A stretch of DNA of 64,000 nt from positions 1 to 64,000 of the forward strand of contig NZ_WQNE01000012.1 in NCBI RefSeq assembly GCF_009759665.1, given 5' to 3'. Source of the DNA: Bradyrhizobium cajani (GTDB lineage: Bacteria > Pseudomonadota > Alphaproteobacteria > Rhizobiales > Xanthobacteraceae). How positions within the stretch are numbered: position 1 is the stretch's first letter; each line of letters opens with the position of its first letter. A program made the translations under genes and the position numbers. This document shows, one piece after another, positions 42,279 to 50,222 of this stretch. The notes under the pieces were generated by a model that had not been told where the DNA came from, did not search any database, and saw nothing but the letters and a program-made list of their open reading frames with translations.

Positions 42279-42683
42279 ATGGCCGCGGCGCGCAAGCTCG
42301 TCGACACCCTGAAGATCGCGGATCAATACCGCGCATTGCTGCCGCAGCTCCTGCTCAAGCTCCGGCCCGTGGTCGCGCAGGACAGGCCCGAGATCGAGCG
42401 TGACTACGACGCCGTCACGGCGCCAGGCGCCGAGATCTACACGCCGTTCTTTGGCGCAATGATCGACCAGATCGCCGCGCTCTACGCCACGAGCTTCACG
42501 GTGGACGAGCTGCGCCAGATCGAAGCCTTCTATGCCCAGCCTGCGGGACGAAAGTTCCTGGAGAAGTCGGATGCGCTGGCGCAAGCGAGCGTGCAGATCG
42601 GCCAGGATGTCAGCCAGAAGGCGGCCGATCAGCTCAAGCAGCGCCTGATCGAGGCGCTGCGCCAGAAGGGGCACAAGCTCTAG
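42279..42683 (+). CDS. DUF2059 protein lacking its signal peptide start
   Basis: The 134 residues match DUF2059: AAARKLVDTLKIADQYRALLPQLLLKLRPVVAQ and YTPFFGAMIDQIAALYATSFTVDELRQIEAFYAQPAGRKFLEKSDAL. Family members are exported. Upstream of the ATG the same frame reads GASAQAPSPEA, which looks like the end of a signal peptide with its cleavage site, but before that the frame meets the TGA stop of the outer-membrane gene, with no start codon and no hydrophobic core. The gene is therefore probably 5'-truncated by a deletion that joined it to the barrel gene. Only a GGAGG 2 bp from the ATG could start it. Confidence 0.75.
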   Translation: MAAARKLVDTLKIADQYRALLPQLLLKLRPVVAQDRPEIERDYDAVTAPGAEIYTPFFGAMIDQIAALYATSFTVDELRQIEAFYAQPAGRKFLEKSDALAQASVQIGQDVSQKAADQLKQRLIEALRQKGHKL

Positions 42684-42721
42684 GCTTGGACGCGAGCGCA
42701 TGCCTCGCGCGTCCGGTCACC

Positions 42722-43927
42722 TCACTTCACCAGCGGACAGCCGCCATCCTTCAGCGGGCGAAACGCCTGGTCGGCGGGCACCTCGGCAAGCAGCTTGTAG
42801 TAATCCCACGGCCCCTTCGATTCCTCCGGCTTCTTCACCTGGAACAGGTACATGCTGTGCACCATGCGGCCGTCCTCGCGCAGCACGCCATTGTCGGTGA
42901 AGGCATCGCGCACCGGCAGCTCGCGCATCTTCGCCATCACGGTCTTGGTGTCCTTGGTGCCGGCGGCTTGCACGGCTTTCAGGTAATGCAACGTCGCGCT
43001 GTAGGTCGCGGCCTGGTTCATCGTCGGCATGCGCTTGACCCGCTCCAGGAAGCGCTTGCCGAAGGCGCGGGTCTTGTCGTTGAGGTCCCAGTAATAAGCC
43101 TCGGTGATGATCAGTCCCTGAGCGAGCTTCAGCCCCAGGCTGTGCACGTCGGAGATGAACATCACGATCGCCGCCAGGTTCTGGCCGCCGGCGACGATGC
43201 CGAACTCGCCGGCCTGCTTGATCGCATTGATGGTATCGCCGCCGCCATTGGCGAGGCCGATGATCTTGGCTTTCGAAGCCTGGGCCTGCAGCAGGAAGGA
43301 CGAGAAGTCGGCCGTATTGAGCGGATGCTTGACGCTGCCGAGCACCTTGCCGCCCGCCGTCTTCACGACGTCGCCGGTGTCGCGCTCGACCGAATGGCCG
43401 AACACGTAGTCGGCGGTGAGGAAGAACCAGGTGTCGCCGCCGTTCTTGACGATGGCGCTGCCGACCGTGTGCGCGTTGGCGTAGGTGTCGTAGGTCCAGT
43501 GCGCGGTGTAGGGCGAGCAGGATTTTCCGGTGATGTCGGAGCTGGCCGCATCCGTCACGATCATGATCTTCTCGTATTGCTTCGACAACTCCATCACCGC
43601 GAGCGCGGTGGCCGAGGTCGGCAGGTCGATGATCATGTCGACGCCTTCGGTCTCCCACCATTTACGGGCGATGGTGGAGGCGACGTCGGGCTTGTTGAGC
43701 ACGTCGGCGGAGACCATGTCGATCGGCTTGCCGAACATCTGTCCGCCAAAATCCTCGATCGCCATCCTTGTGGCCTCGACATTCCCCTGGCCGCCGATGT
43801 CGGAATAGACCGATGAGAAGTCGGAAAGCACGCCGATCTTGAGCGGGGTCTGCTGGGCGGAGGCGGGGGTGATCAGGGCAGCCGACAGCAGGGCGGCCGC
43901 AGACATCAGTGCTGCGATGGATTTCAT
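42722..43927 (-). CDS. ABC transporter substrate-binding protein, LIV type
   Basis: The 401-residue periplasmic protein has a signal peptide (cleavage about ASA-QQ at residue 24) and the type I periplasmic-binding fold of branched-chain amino acid transporters (LKIGVLSDFSSVYSDIGGQGNVEATRMAIEDFGG, GVDMIIDLPTSATALAVMEL, then YVFGHSVERD). Such proteins in this group often bind aromatic acids or amides rather than Leu/Ile/Val. It is divergent from a GntR regulator, with an operator 37 bp before its start. No permease or ATPase genes are adjacent. Confidence 0.92.
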   Translation of the reverse strand: MKSIAALMSAAALLSAALITPASAQQTPLKIGVLSDFSSVYSDIGGQGNVEATRMAIEDFGGQMFGKPIDMVSADVLNKPDVASTIARKWWETEGVDMIIDLPTSATALAVMELSKQYEKIMIVTDAASSDITGKSCSPYTAHWTYDTYANAHTVGSAIVKNGGDTWFFLTADYVFGHSVERDTGDVVKTAGGKVLGSVKHPLNTADFSSFLLQAQASKAKIIGLANGGGDTINAIKQAGEFGIVAGGQNLAAIVMFISDVHSLGLKLAQGLIITEAYYWDLNDKTRAFGKRFLERVKRMPTMNQAATYSATLHYLKAVQAAGTKDTKTVMAKMRELPVRDAFTDNGVLREDGRMVHSMYLFQVKKPEESKGPWDYYKLLAEVPADQAFRPLKDGGCPLVK

Positions 43928-43963
43928 TGAAGCATTTCCTCTCGATCGGGACTATTCTGTCCC

Positions 43964-43976
43964 TTTGTCCGACAAA
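43964..43976. promoter_or_regulatory. GntR-type operator, copy 1
   Basis: TTTGTCCGACAAA, a perfect dyad around the central C. It has the T-x-GTC-N-GAC-x-A form of FCD/FadR-type GntR sites. It lies 37 bp upstream of the binding-protein start codon. Confidence 0.8.
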
Positions 43977-44062
43977 GTTAGAGCCGGGTTCCTGCGGAGT
44001 CAATTTGCTCTGCCTGTGGCTTCGCTGATGTAGTTTGACGCATCTGCGGTCGTCCCATATAA

Positions 44063-44075
44063 TTTGTCCGACAAT
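44063..44075. promoter_or_regulatory. GntR-type operator, copy 2
   Basis: TTTGTCCGACAAT, differing from copy 1 by one base. It lies 18 bp upstream of the GntR start codon, so it probably gives autorepression. Confidence 0.8.
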
Positions 44076-44092
44076 CGCCATTGAGGGGCCGA

Positions 44093-44860
44093 ATGCCTGT
44101 CGCGCCGCTGTTCCGTCCGATCGATGTCGCGCCGGCCTATCAGAAGGTCGCCGACGCCATCGAGCGTGAGATCGTCAATGGCCGCATCAAGCCGGGCGAT
44201 CCCATCGGCACCGAGCACGACCTCGTGCGGCAGTTCGGCGTCAACCGCTCCACCATTCGCGAAGGCATTCGTGTGCTGGAGGAGGGCGGTCTGATCAGCC
44301 GCGATTCCTCGCGCCGCCTGCACGCCTGCCTGCCGCGCTACAGCAAGCTGACGAGCCGGCTCAGCCGCGCGTTGGTTCTGCACGAGGTGACGTTTCGCGA
44401 GCTCTACGAGGCCTCGATGACGCTGGAGGTGGCGAGCATCGAGGGCGCGGTGGAGCGGGCGACGGAGGGGAACATCGCCGAGCTCACCGAAAATCTCACG
44501 CGCAGCGAAGCCGTGGTCGGAGATCCCGCGGCGCTTGCGGAATGCGATGCCGAATTCCACGTGCTGGTCGCAAAGGCCTCGCAGAATCGCGTGCTCCAGC
44601 TCGCGCGCGAGCCCGCCGCGCAGCTGTTCTATCCGACCACCGAGATGATCGTGACCGGCGTCGCCGAAGGCGGCCCGCGCCTCGTCGCGGCGCATCGCCA
44701 TCTGATCGATGCGATCCGCCGCCGCGACCGCGAGGCCGGCGTGCTGTGGACGCGCCGGCATTTGCAGGACTGGCGGCGCGGCTTCGAGAAGATCGCTTCG
44801 CTCGATCGGTCCGTCGAGCACATGTACATGGAGCACGCGCAGGCGGCCCGGCGAAGATAG
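44093..44860 (+). CDS. GntR family regulator with FCD domain
   Basis: The 255-residue protein has an N-terminal winged HTH (AYQKVADAIEREIVNGRIKPGDPIGTEHDLVRQFGVNRSTIREGIRVLEEGGLISRD, residues 15-68) and a C-terminal all-helical FCD ligand domain (LYEASMTLEVASIEGAVERATEGN, then LAECDAEFHVLVAKASQN with the metal-binding D/H pattern). The ATG at 44093 with upstream GAGGGG is used; a TTG at 44081 is possible. Two copies of one operator in the divergent gap indicate control of itself and of the LIV-type binding protein, and possibly of the downstream acyl-CoA ligase. Confidence 0.93.
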   Translation: MPVAPLFRPIDVAPAYQKVADAIEREIVNGRIKPGDPIGTEHDLVRQFGVNRSTIREGIRVLEEGGLISRDSSRRLHACLPRYSKLTSRLSRALVLHEVTFRELYEASMTLEVASIEGAVERATEGNIAELTENLTRSEAVVGDPAALAECDAEFHVLVAKASQNRVLQLAREPAAQLFYPTTEMIVTGVAEGGPRLVAAHRHLIDAIRRRDREAGVLWTRRHLQDWRRGFEKIASLDRSVEHMYMEHAQAARRR

Positions 44861-44861
44861 C

Positions 44862-44928
44862 GCATGATCCGGACCCGTAGGGCCGCGTCAGCGCAAAGTG
44901 TGAAGCGGTTTTCCGAGAAGATCATGCG
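44862..44928. repeat. dispersed repeat, family E
   Basis: GCATGATCCGGACCC and TTTTCCGAGAAGATCATGC frame this copy. It starts 1 bp after the GntR stop codon. Confidence 0.8.
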
Positions 44929-44996
44929 CAAAGAAGACAAGACGCAAGATCTCAAACAATAAACCCAACAAACAAAGACATCACACGGAGGGACAC

Positions 44997-46610
44997 ATGA
45001 CCGGCGACACTACAGCCACCATCTCGAAAGCGCGCGAGCATTCCATCGGCGATCTCCTGCGCCGCTCGGCGGGCCGTGAACCGGACAAGCTTGCGGTGAG
45101 CTGCGGCAATGTGAGCTGGACGTTTGCCGAGATGGATGCGGTCTGCAACCGGCTCGGCCGCGGCCTGCTCGGTCTTGGCGTGAAGAAGGGCGATCGCCTC
45201 GCGGTGCTCTCGCGCAACTCGCATGCGTTCGCGGCCCTGCGTTTCGCAGTGGCGCGGATCGGCGCGGTCCTGGTGCCGATCAACTTCATGCTCAATCCGG
45301 ACGAGATCAATTTCATCCTGAAGAGCTCCGGCGCCAAGCTGCTCGCGACCGGTCCTGACTTCGTCGAGCCGGCGCGGGCCGCATCGGCCAAGGATTGCGC
45401 GGTCGAGAAGATGATCTGGCTGCCGGGCGAGGATCCCGCCACGGCGCCCGCGGGCCTCACCACCTTCGACGATCTTCTCAGTCCCGACGGCTCGTTCCTC
45501 GAGGCCTCCGTCGACAGCCGCGACCTCGCGCAGATCGTCTATACCAGCGGCACGGAATCGCTGCCCAAGGGCGCGATGCTGACCCATGAAGCGGTGATGT
45601 GGCAGTATGTCAGTTGCATCATCGACGGCGGCATGAGCGTGGAGGACAAGTTCCTGCACGCGCTGCCGCTGTATCACTGCGCCCAGCTCGACGTGTTTCT
45701 CGGACCGCAGATTTATCTCAGCGCCTCCGGAGTGATCACGGGCAAGCCCACCGCCGACAACATTCTGGCGCTGATCCAGGCCCACAGGATCACCTCGTTC
45801 TTCGCGCCGCCGACGATCTGGATCGCGATGCTGCGCTCGCCGAACTTCGACAAGACCGACCTGTCGACGCTTCAGAAGGGCTATTACGGCGCCTCGATCA
45901 TGCCGGTGGAGGTGCTGCTCGAGCTTCAGCGCCGCCTGCCGAACGTCAAGTTCTGGAATTTCTACGGCCAGACCGAGATCGCGCCGCTCGCGACCGTGCT
46001 GCGGCCCGAGGACCAGCTGCGCAAGGCCGGCTCGGCCGGCAAGCCCGTGCTCAATGTCGAGACGCGGGTGGTCAACACGACGATGGAGGACGTCAAGGTG
46101 GGTGAGGTCGGTGAGATCGTGCACCGCTCGCCGCATCTCTTGTCCGGCTACTACAACGATCCGGTGAAGACGGCGGCGGCGTTTTCCGGCGGCTGGTTTC
46201 ACTCCGGCGATCTCGCCACCGTCGATGATGAAGGCCACATCACCGTGGTCGATCGCGTCAAGGACATGATCAAGACCGGCGGCGAGAATGTCGCGAGCCG
46301 CGAGGTCGAGGAGATGGTCTACCGCATCCCCGCGGTCTCCGAGGTCGCCGTCGTCGGCCTGCCCGATGCGCGCTGGATCGAGGCGGTCACCGCGATCGTC
46401 GTGGTCAAGAGCGGCGAGAAGCTCGACGAGGATGCCGTCATCAAGCATTGCGCCGGCCAGATGGCGCATTTCAAGGTGCCCAAGCGCGTGATCTTCGTGG
46501 ATAGCCTGCCGAAGAACCCGAGCGGCAAGCTGCTCAAGCGCGAGTTGCGCCAGCGCTTCGTCGGCGGCAAGACGCTCGACAAAGCGATCCAGAAGAACTT
46601 TGGAACATAG
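44997..46610 (+). CDS. AMP-dependent acyl-CoA synthetase/ligase
   Basis: The 537-residue ANL-superfamily enzyme has the P-loop YTSGTESLPKGAMLTHEA (E/S in place of the usual T/G after SGT), YGASIMPVEVL, FWNFYGQTEIAPL, the hinge region WFHSGDLATVDDEGHITVVDRVKDMIKTGGENVASREVEE, and the catalytic Lys in PKNPSGKLLKRELR. It forms an acyl-adenylate and then acyl-CoA from a fatty or aromatic acid. A GGAGG precedes the ATG. It lies downstream of the GntR regulator, so the LIV-type binding protein may supply its acid. Confidence 0.93.
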   Translation: MTGDTTATISKAREHSIGDLLRRSAGREPDKLAVSCGNVSWTFAEMDAVCNRLGRGLLGLGVKKGDRLAVLSRNSHAFAALRFAVARIGAVLVPINFMLNPDEINFILKSSGAKLLATGPDFVEPARAASAKDCAVEKMIWLPGEDPATAPAGLTTFDDLLSPDGSFLEASVDSRDLAQIVYTSGTESLPKGAMLTHEAVMWQYVSCIIDGGMSVEDKFLHALPLYHCAQLDVFLGPQIYLSASGVITGKPTADNILALIQAHRITSFFAPPTIWIAMLRSPNFDKTDLSTLQKGYYGASIMPVEVLLELQRRLPNVKFWNFYGQTEIAPLATVLRPEDQLRKAGSAGKPVLNVETRVVNTTMEDVKVGEVGEIVHRSPHLLSGYYNDPVKTAAAFSGGWFHSGDLATVDDEGHITVVDRVKDMIKTGGENVASREVEEMVYRIPAVSEVAVVGLPDARWIEAVTAIVVVKSGEKLDEDAVIKHCAGQMAHFKVPKRVIFVDSLPKNPSGKLLKRELRQRFVGGKTLDKAIQKNFGT

Positions 46611-46651
46611 GGGGCGCCATTGCAGCGGCGCCCTGGTCGAGTTTCGCCAAA

Positions 46652-46769
46652 GCATGATCCGGCAGCGGTTTTCCCTCGCGACAAACGCGGAACGCGTTTG
46701 CGCGGAGATCATGCTCAAACGACAACCTAAAGCGCGATGACGATTCATCCCAATCTCATCGCGCTTTAG
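46652..46769. repeat. dispersed repeat, family E, overlapping an AraC stop codon
   Basis: GCATGATCCGGCAGCGG begins the element and GGAGATCATGC closes its first part, with an inner AACGCGG / AACGCGTTTGCGC pair. CTAAAGCGCGATGA at 46727 and TCATCGCGCTTTAG at 46756-46769 form the second palindrome. The end supplies the TAA stop of the minus-strand AraC gene. Confidence 0.82.
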
Positions 46770-47716
46770 CCGGTGTCGCCGGCCATCTGCCTGACGTCGT
46801 CCGGCGTCTGTCCGAAGCGGCGGCGAAACACGCGATGGAAGTAGGAGACGTCGTGAAATCCCGCGAGATGCGCGATCTCGATGATCTTGCGCGTGCGCAT
46901 GACAGGATTTCGAAGCAGCCGCTCGGCGCGCAGCAACCGTTGCTCCAGCACGAAACTGCTATAGGTGATCCCGGCCCGCTCGAACAGCAATTGGATGCTG
47001 CGCGGGCTGATCCGGTGCGCGGCGGCGAGATCGGACAGCGACAATCCGGGGCTGTCCAGCTGCGCCAGGATGTCGGACTTGATGGTTTCGAAGCGCGCCG
47101 CGGCAAGGCCGCGCAATCGTGCTTCGTCGGCGACATCGCCGCGTGCTCCGATCATCAGCACCGAGAGGTCGAACAAATGCTGCGAGACCGCGTCGAGCTC
47201 CGCGGCCGCGAGCTTGTCGGCATGCTCATGCGCGAGGTCGTAATATCGCAGGAACATCGATGTGATCGGATTGGCGCCGGGGATCGACCGCGCAATCAGG
47301 TCCTCGGCATTCGGGCAAGCGCGCAGCAGCGCCTTGCGCGGCAGCAGCGCGGTCTGGAAATTACCATGGGCCGTCTGGGTGATGTGGGCGCCCTTGATCG
47401 AGGGATCGCCGATCGTGACGTCGCCGGCGGCGATCTCGAGCGGACGCTTTCCCATGGCCCCGCTCAACGCCGAATTGGGCGACATCGTAATGATCAATTC
47501 GTCGTTCGTTCCCAGCGACACGAAAGACATCGGCGTGCCGAACGAGGCCGAGAGCCTGACGCGGGGGAGGATGGCTGGCGCAATGGTCCGGTGAACTCGC
47601 CCTTCCCCGACCGGCACGAAATCGACGTTTGCCACCTGGCGGCAAAACTGCTCGCGCCATCTTTCATAGGCCGGACCGTTCGGGTCGCCATCGAATGAGA
47701 GTTGAGGTTGGGTCAT
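46766..47716 (-). CDS. AraC family transcriptional regulator
   Basis: The 316-residue regulator has an N-terminal AraC-binding-like domain (WREQFCRQVANVDFVPVGEGRVHRTIAPAILP, then HITQTAHGNFQTALLPRKALL) and a C-terminal double HTH (GLSLSDLAAAHRISPRSIQLLFERAGITYSSFVLEQRLLRAERLL, then TRKIIEIAHLAGFHDVSYFHRVFRRRFGQTPDDVRQ). The ATG at 47716 is chosen; an upstream TTG is the alternative. It lies 163 bp downstream of the MFS gene on the same strand. Confidence 0.93.
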   Translation of the reverse strand: MTQPQLSFDGDPNGPAYERWREQFCRQVANVDFVPVGEGRVHRTIAPAILPRVRLSASFGTPMSFVSLGTNDELIITMSPNSALSGAMGKRPLEIAAGDVTIGDPSIKGAHITQTAHGNFQTALLPRKALLRACPNAEDLIARSIPGANPITSMFLRYYDLAHEHADKLAAAELDAVSQHLFDLSVLMIGARGDVADEARLRGLAAARFETIKSDILAQLDSPGLSLSDLAAAHRISPRSIQLLFERAGITYSSFVLEQRLLRAERLLRNPVMRTRKIIEIAHLAGFHDVSYFHRVFRRRFGQTPDDVRQMAGDTG

Positions 47717-47879
47717 CGATCGGGTGTAAAACGTTCGGGGCAATCTTCAGTGGTCGCATCCTCGTTCGTCGACCGGGGCCCGGCAACGAGAAAAGCGCGG
47801 GATTGCGTGAAAAGCCACCTGCAACGGCGCGCTGAGCCAGTGACCAGGTGCCGCAGGTGGCATCGCGCGGCGGCTGATC

Positions 47880-49079
47880 TCAATACTTCTTCACCGCCGT
47901 CCCGAACGCCAGCCATAGCGCCATAGAAGCAACGCCGAAGCCGCCAAGCAGCAGGAAGGTCGGGCCGTAGCCGATCCATTGCGCGATCCAGCCGCCCAGC
48001 GCGGGGCTCAGGCTGGCGCCGACGCCCTGCACCGTGATCACGGCGCCCTGGCCGAGATTGATGCGGCCGGTGCCGTTGAGCGAGCGCGCGACCATGCCGG
48101 GGACGGCCACCGTCTGGAGGCCGGTGCCGATGCCGTCGAGCACCTGCATCGGCACGACGCCCCACCATCCCGTGACGAAGAAGGCGAGCACGCCGCGGAT
48201 CGGCAGGAACATGAAGGACACCAGGATCACCGGCCAGTAGTTGCGCTTGCTCGCGGCCTTCATCGCGATCAGCGAGGTCACGATCATGACGCCTTGCGCA
48301 ATCACGACGGTGGTCGCGACGAAGCTCGGGCCGTTGGCCTGGCCCTCGGCGACCGCGGCAAGTCCATAGAGCGGCACGATCGCGGCGTTGCCGAGGTGAA
48401 ACAGGGCGAGTGCCAGCGCCAGCACGAGCAGCGCCCGGTGCTTGAGCAGCATCGTGAGCGCGTCCGGTGCGCTGTCGGGATCATCCTCCTTGCAGCCGCG
48501 CGAGGCGCGATCGTCGATCGCTTTCGCCGGAATCATCATGACGCAGGCGATCGCGATGGCGCCGAAGACGGCCGCCAGCACGAACACCGCGACATAGCCG
48601 AACTTGTAGCCGAGAAAGCCCGACAGCGCGGCGCCGACCATGTTGCCGGCGTGGTTGAACGCCTGGTTGCGGCCGTTGAGGGCATTAAATCCCTTCTGCT
48701 TGGCGATGCCGAGCGTGATGCCGGTCACCGCCGGCACGATCGCAGCGCTCGCCAGCGATTGCGCGACCTGGGAAAGGGTCACGGCCCAGAAATTTTGCGA
48801 GATCAGGATGATTGAAGATGCCAGCACCACGCAGATGCCGGGGATGACGACCCACATGCGCTTGTTGCGGCTCGCATCTATGAAGCCGCCGATCGGCGTC
48901 GTGATCAGCATGCCGGCGACATTGCCGATCGTCATCGCGCTGCCGATCAATCCGCTCGCCCAGCCGCGCTCCTGAAGGAATACGCCGACGAACGGCCCGA
49001 TGCCCGATTGCATGTCGGCCATGAAGAAGTTCAGTGCAAACAGGGGCCGGATTCGGGACGGGGAGGGGCGAGATGTCAT
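47880..49079 (-). CDS. MFS transporter
   Basis: The 399-residue protein has 12 predicted membrane helices, beginning PLFALNFFMADMQSGIGPFVGVFLQERGWASGLIGSAMTIGNVAGMLITTPIGGFIDASRNKR, with the GGxxD-x-R/K loop 2-3 motif. The hydrophilic middle loop (KAIDDRASRGCKEDDPDSAP) separates the two halves. The substrate is unknown; a drug or metabolite exporter is the usual guess. ATG 49079 gives a normal N-terminus. A GCCACCTGC / GCAGGTGGC stem at 47814-47861 may end its transcript. Confidence 0.9.
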   Translation of the reverse strand: MTSRPSPSRIRPLFALNFFMADMQSGIGPFVGVFLQERGWASGLIGSAMTIGNVAGMLITTPIGGFIDASRNKRMWVVIPGICVVLASSIILISQNFWAVTLSQVAQSLASAAIVPAVTGITLGIAKQKGFNALNGRNQAFNHAGNMVGAALSGFLGYKFGYVAVFVLAAVFGAIAIACVMMIPAKAIDDRASRGCKEDDPDSAPDALTMLLKHRALLVLALALALFHLGNAAIVPLYGLAAVAEGQANGPSFVATTVVIAQGVMIVTSLIAMKAASKRNYWPVILVSFMFLPIRGVLAFFVTGWWGVVPMQVLDGIGTGLQTVAVPGMVARSLNGTGRINLGQGAVITVQGVGASLSPALGGWIAQWIGYGPTFLLLGGFGVASMALWLAFGTAVKKY

Positions 49080-49263
49080 CGAAACGCTGAACGTAGTGCT
49101 GCCGATCGATTGGATCTCGCATGAGGCGGAGACTTCGGGCACATAGGTGCCCGGGCGGACCAGAACTTAACCTGCGCTCATCGCGTTGGTTCCGAGAGCT
49201 CTTGCGATCGCAGGACTGCGACGTCATGTCATGCCTGCGACAGTCTCAAACAGGATCACGGCC

Positions 49264-50067
49264 ATGCCTCTCTGGACCTGCGAAACCTGCGGCGCGCAAT
49301 TCCCGGATAGCGGACATCCGCCTGCGTCCTGTCCGATCTGCGAGGACGAACGGCAGTTCGTCGGCTGGAACGGGCAGACCTTCCTCACGCGCGAAGCGTT
49401 GACGGAACGTCACCGGCTGGTCTGGCGCGACGATCTCGGGCTGACCGGTATCGGGTCCGAACCGAGCTTCGCCATCGGCCAGCGCGCGCTGCTGGTGCCG
49501 CTGGCGGGCGGCTGCATGATGTGGGACTGCGTGCCGCTGGCGACGCCGGATGCGATCGCGCATGTGCGCTCGCTCGGCGGGTTGAAGGCGATCGCGATCT
49601 CGCATCCGCATTTCTATGGCGCGCTCGCCGACTGGAGCGAGGCGTTCGGCGGTGTGCCGGTGTACCTGCACGCGGATGACGGCCAATGGGTGACGCGGCC
49701 GCATTCCGCCATCGTGCACTGGACCGGCGATCAGCAGCGCATCTCCGATGACGTCCTGCTGCTGCGTACCGGCGGCCACTTCGCCGGCGCTATCATGCTG
49801 CATTGGTCGCGCGGGGCGGAGAGCAGGGGTGCGCTGCTTACCGGGGACATCGCGCAGGTGACGATGGACCGCCGCTTCGTCAGCTTCATGTACTCCTATC
49901 CCAACTACATGCCGCTCAACGCCGCCGCCGTACGGCGGATCGCTGCTTCCGTCGAACCGCTCGCCTTCGATCGCATCTACGGCGCCTGGTGGGGGCGTAA
50001 CATCGCCGCCGGCGCCAAGGCCGCGTTTGCTGCCTCGGTCGCACGCTATCTGGCGGCCATCGCCTGA
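49264..50067 (+). CDS. MBL-fold protein with N-terminal zinc knuckle and degenerate metal motif
   Basis: The 267-residue protein starts with a rubredoxin-like knuckle, C6-x2-C9 and C23-x2-C26 (MPLWTCETCGAQF and ASCPICEDE), then an MBL fold. In place of HxHxDH it reads ISHPHFYGALADW: H114 and H116 are kept, but the Asp-His pair is lost. Later RTGGHFAGAIMLHW and LLTGDIAQV retain a His and the bridging Asp. It may bind one metal or have another activity. The ATG at 49264 is chosen because it puts the knuckle at the N-terminus. It lies divergent from the MFS gene. Confidence 0.85.
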   Translation: MPLWTCETCGAQFPDSGHPPASCPICEDERQFVGWNGQTFLTREALTERHRLVWRDDLGLTGIGSEPSFAIGQRALLVPLAGGCMMWDCVPLATPDAIAHVRSLGGLKAIAISHPHFYGALADWSEAFGGVPVYLHADDGQWVTRPHSAIVHWTGDQQRISDDVLLLRTGGHFAGAIMLHWSRGAESRGALLTGDIAQVTMDRRFVSFMYSYPNYMPLNAAAVRRIAASVEPLAFDRIYGAWWGRNIAAGAKAAFAASVARYLAAIA

Positions 50068-50108
50068 GCCGCACGCCGGCTTGAGAGCGCTTGCCGCGCC
50101 TCAATAAC

Positions 50109-50123
50109 TGTACTATAGGTACA
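50109..50123. promoter_or_regulatory. putative operator, TGTAC palindrome
   Basis: TGTAC and GTACA flank TATAG, a perfect inverted repeat with a 5-base centre. It lies 100 bp before the MetX-like gene and overlaps a possible -10 element, as TetR-type operators often do. No TetR gene is in the window. Confidence 0.5.
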
Positions 50124-50222
50124 TTTATTCAGCGCGAGCGCGACGATGCGCTGGCGGCTTCGGCATGATCGATGCATCGCGAAGCCGCGCACCCCTGCGG
50201 CGCGTGAGCGGGAGTTGGGTCC

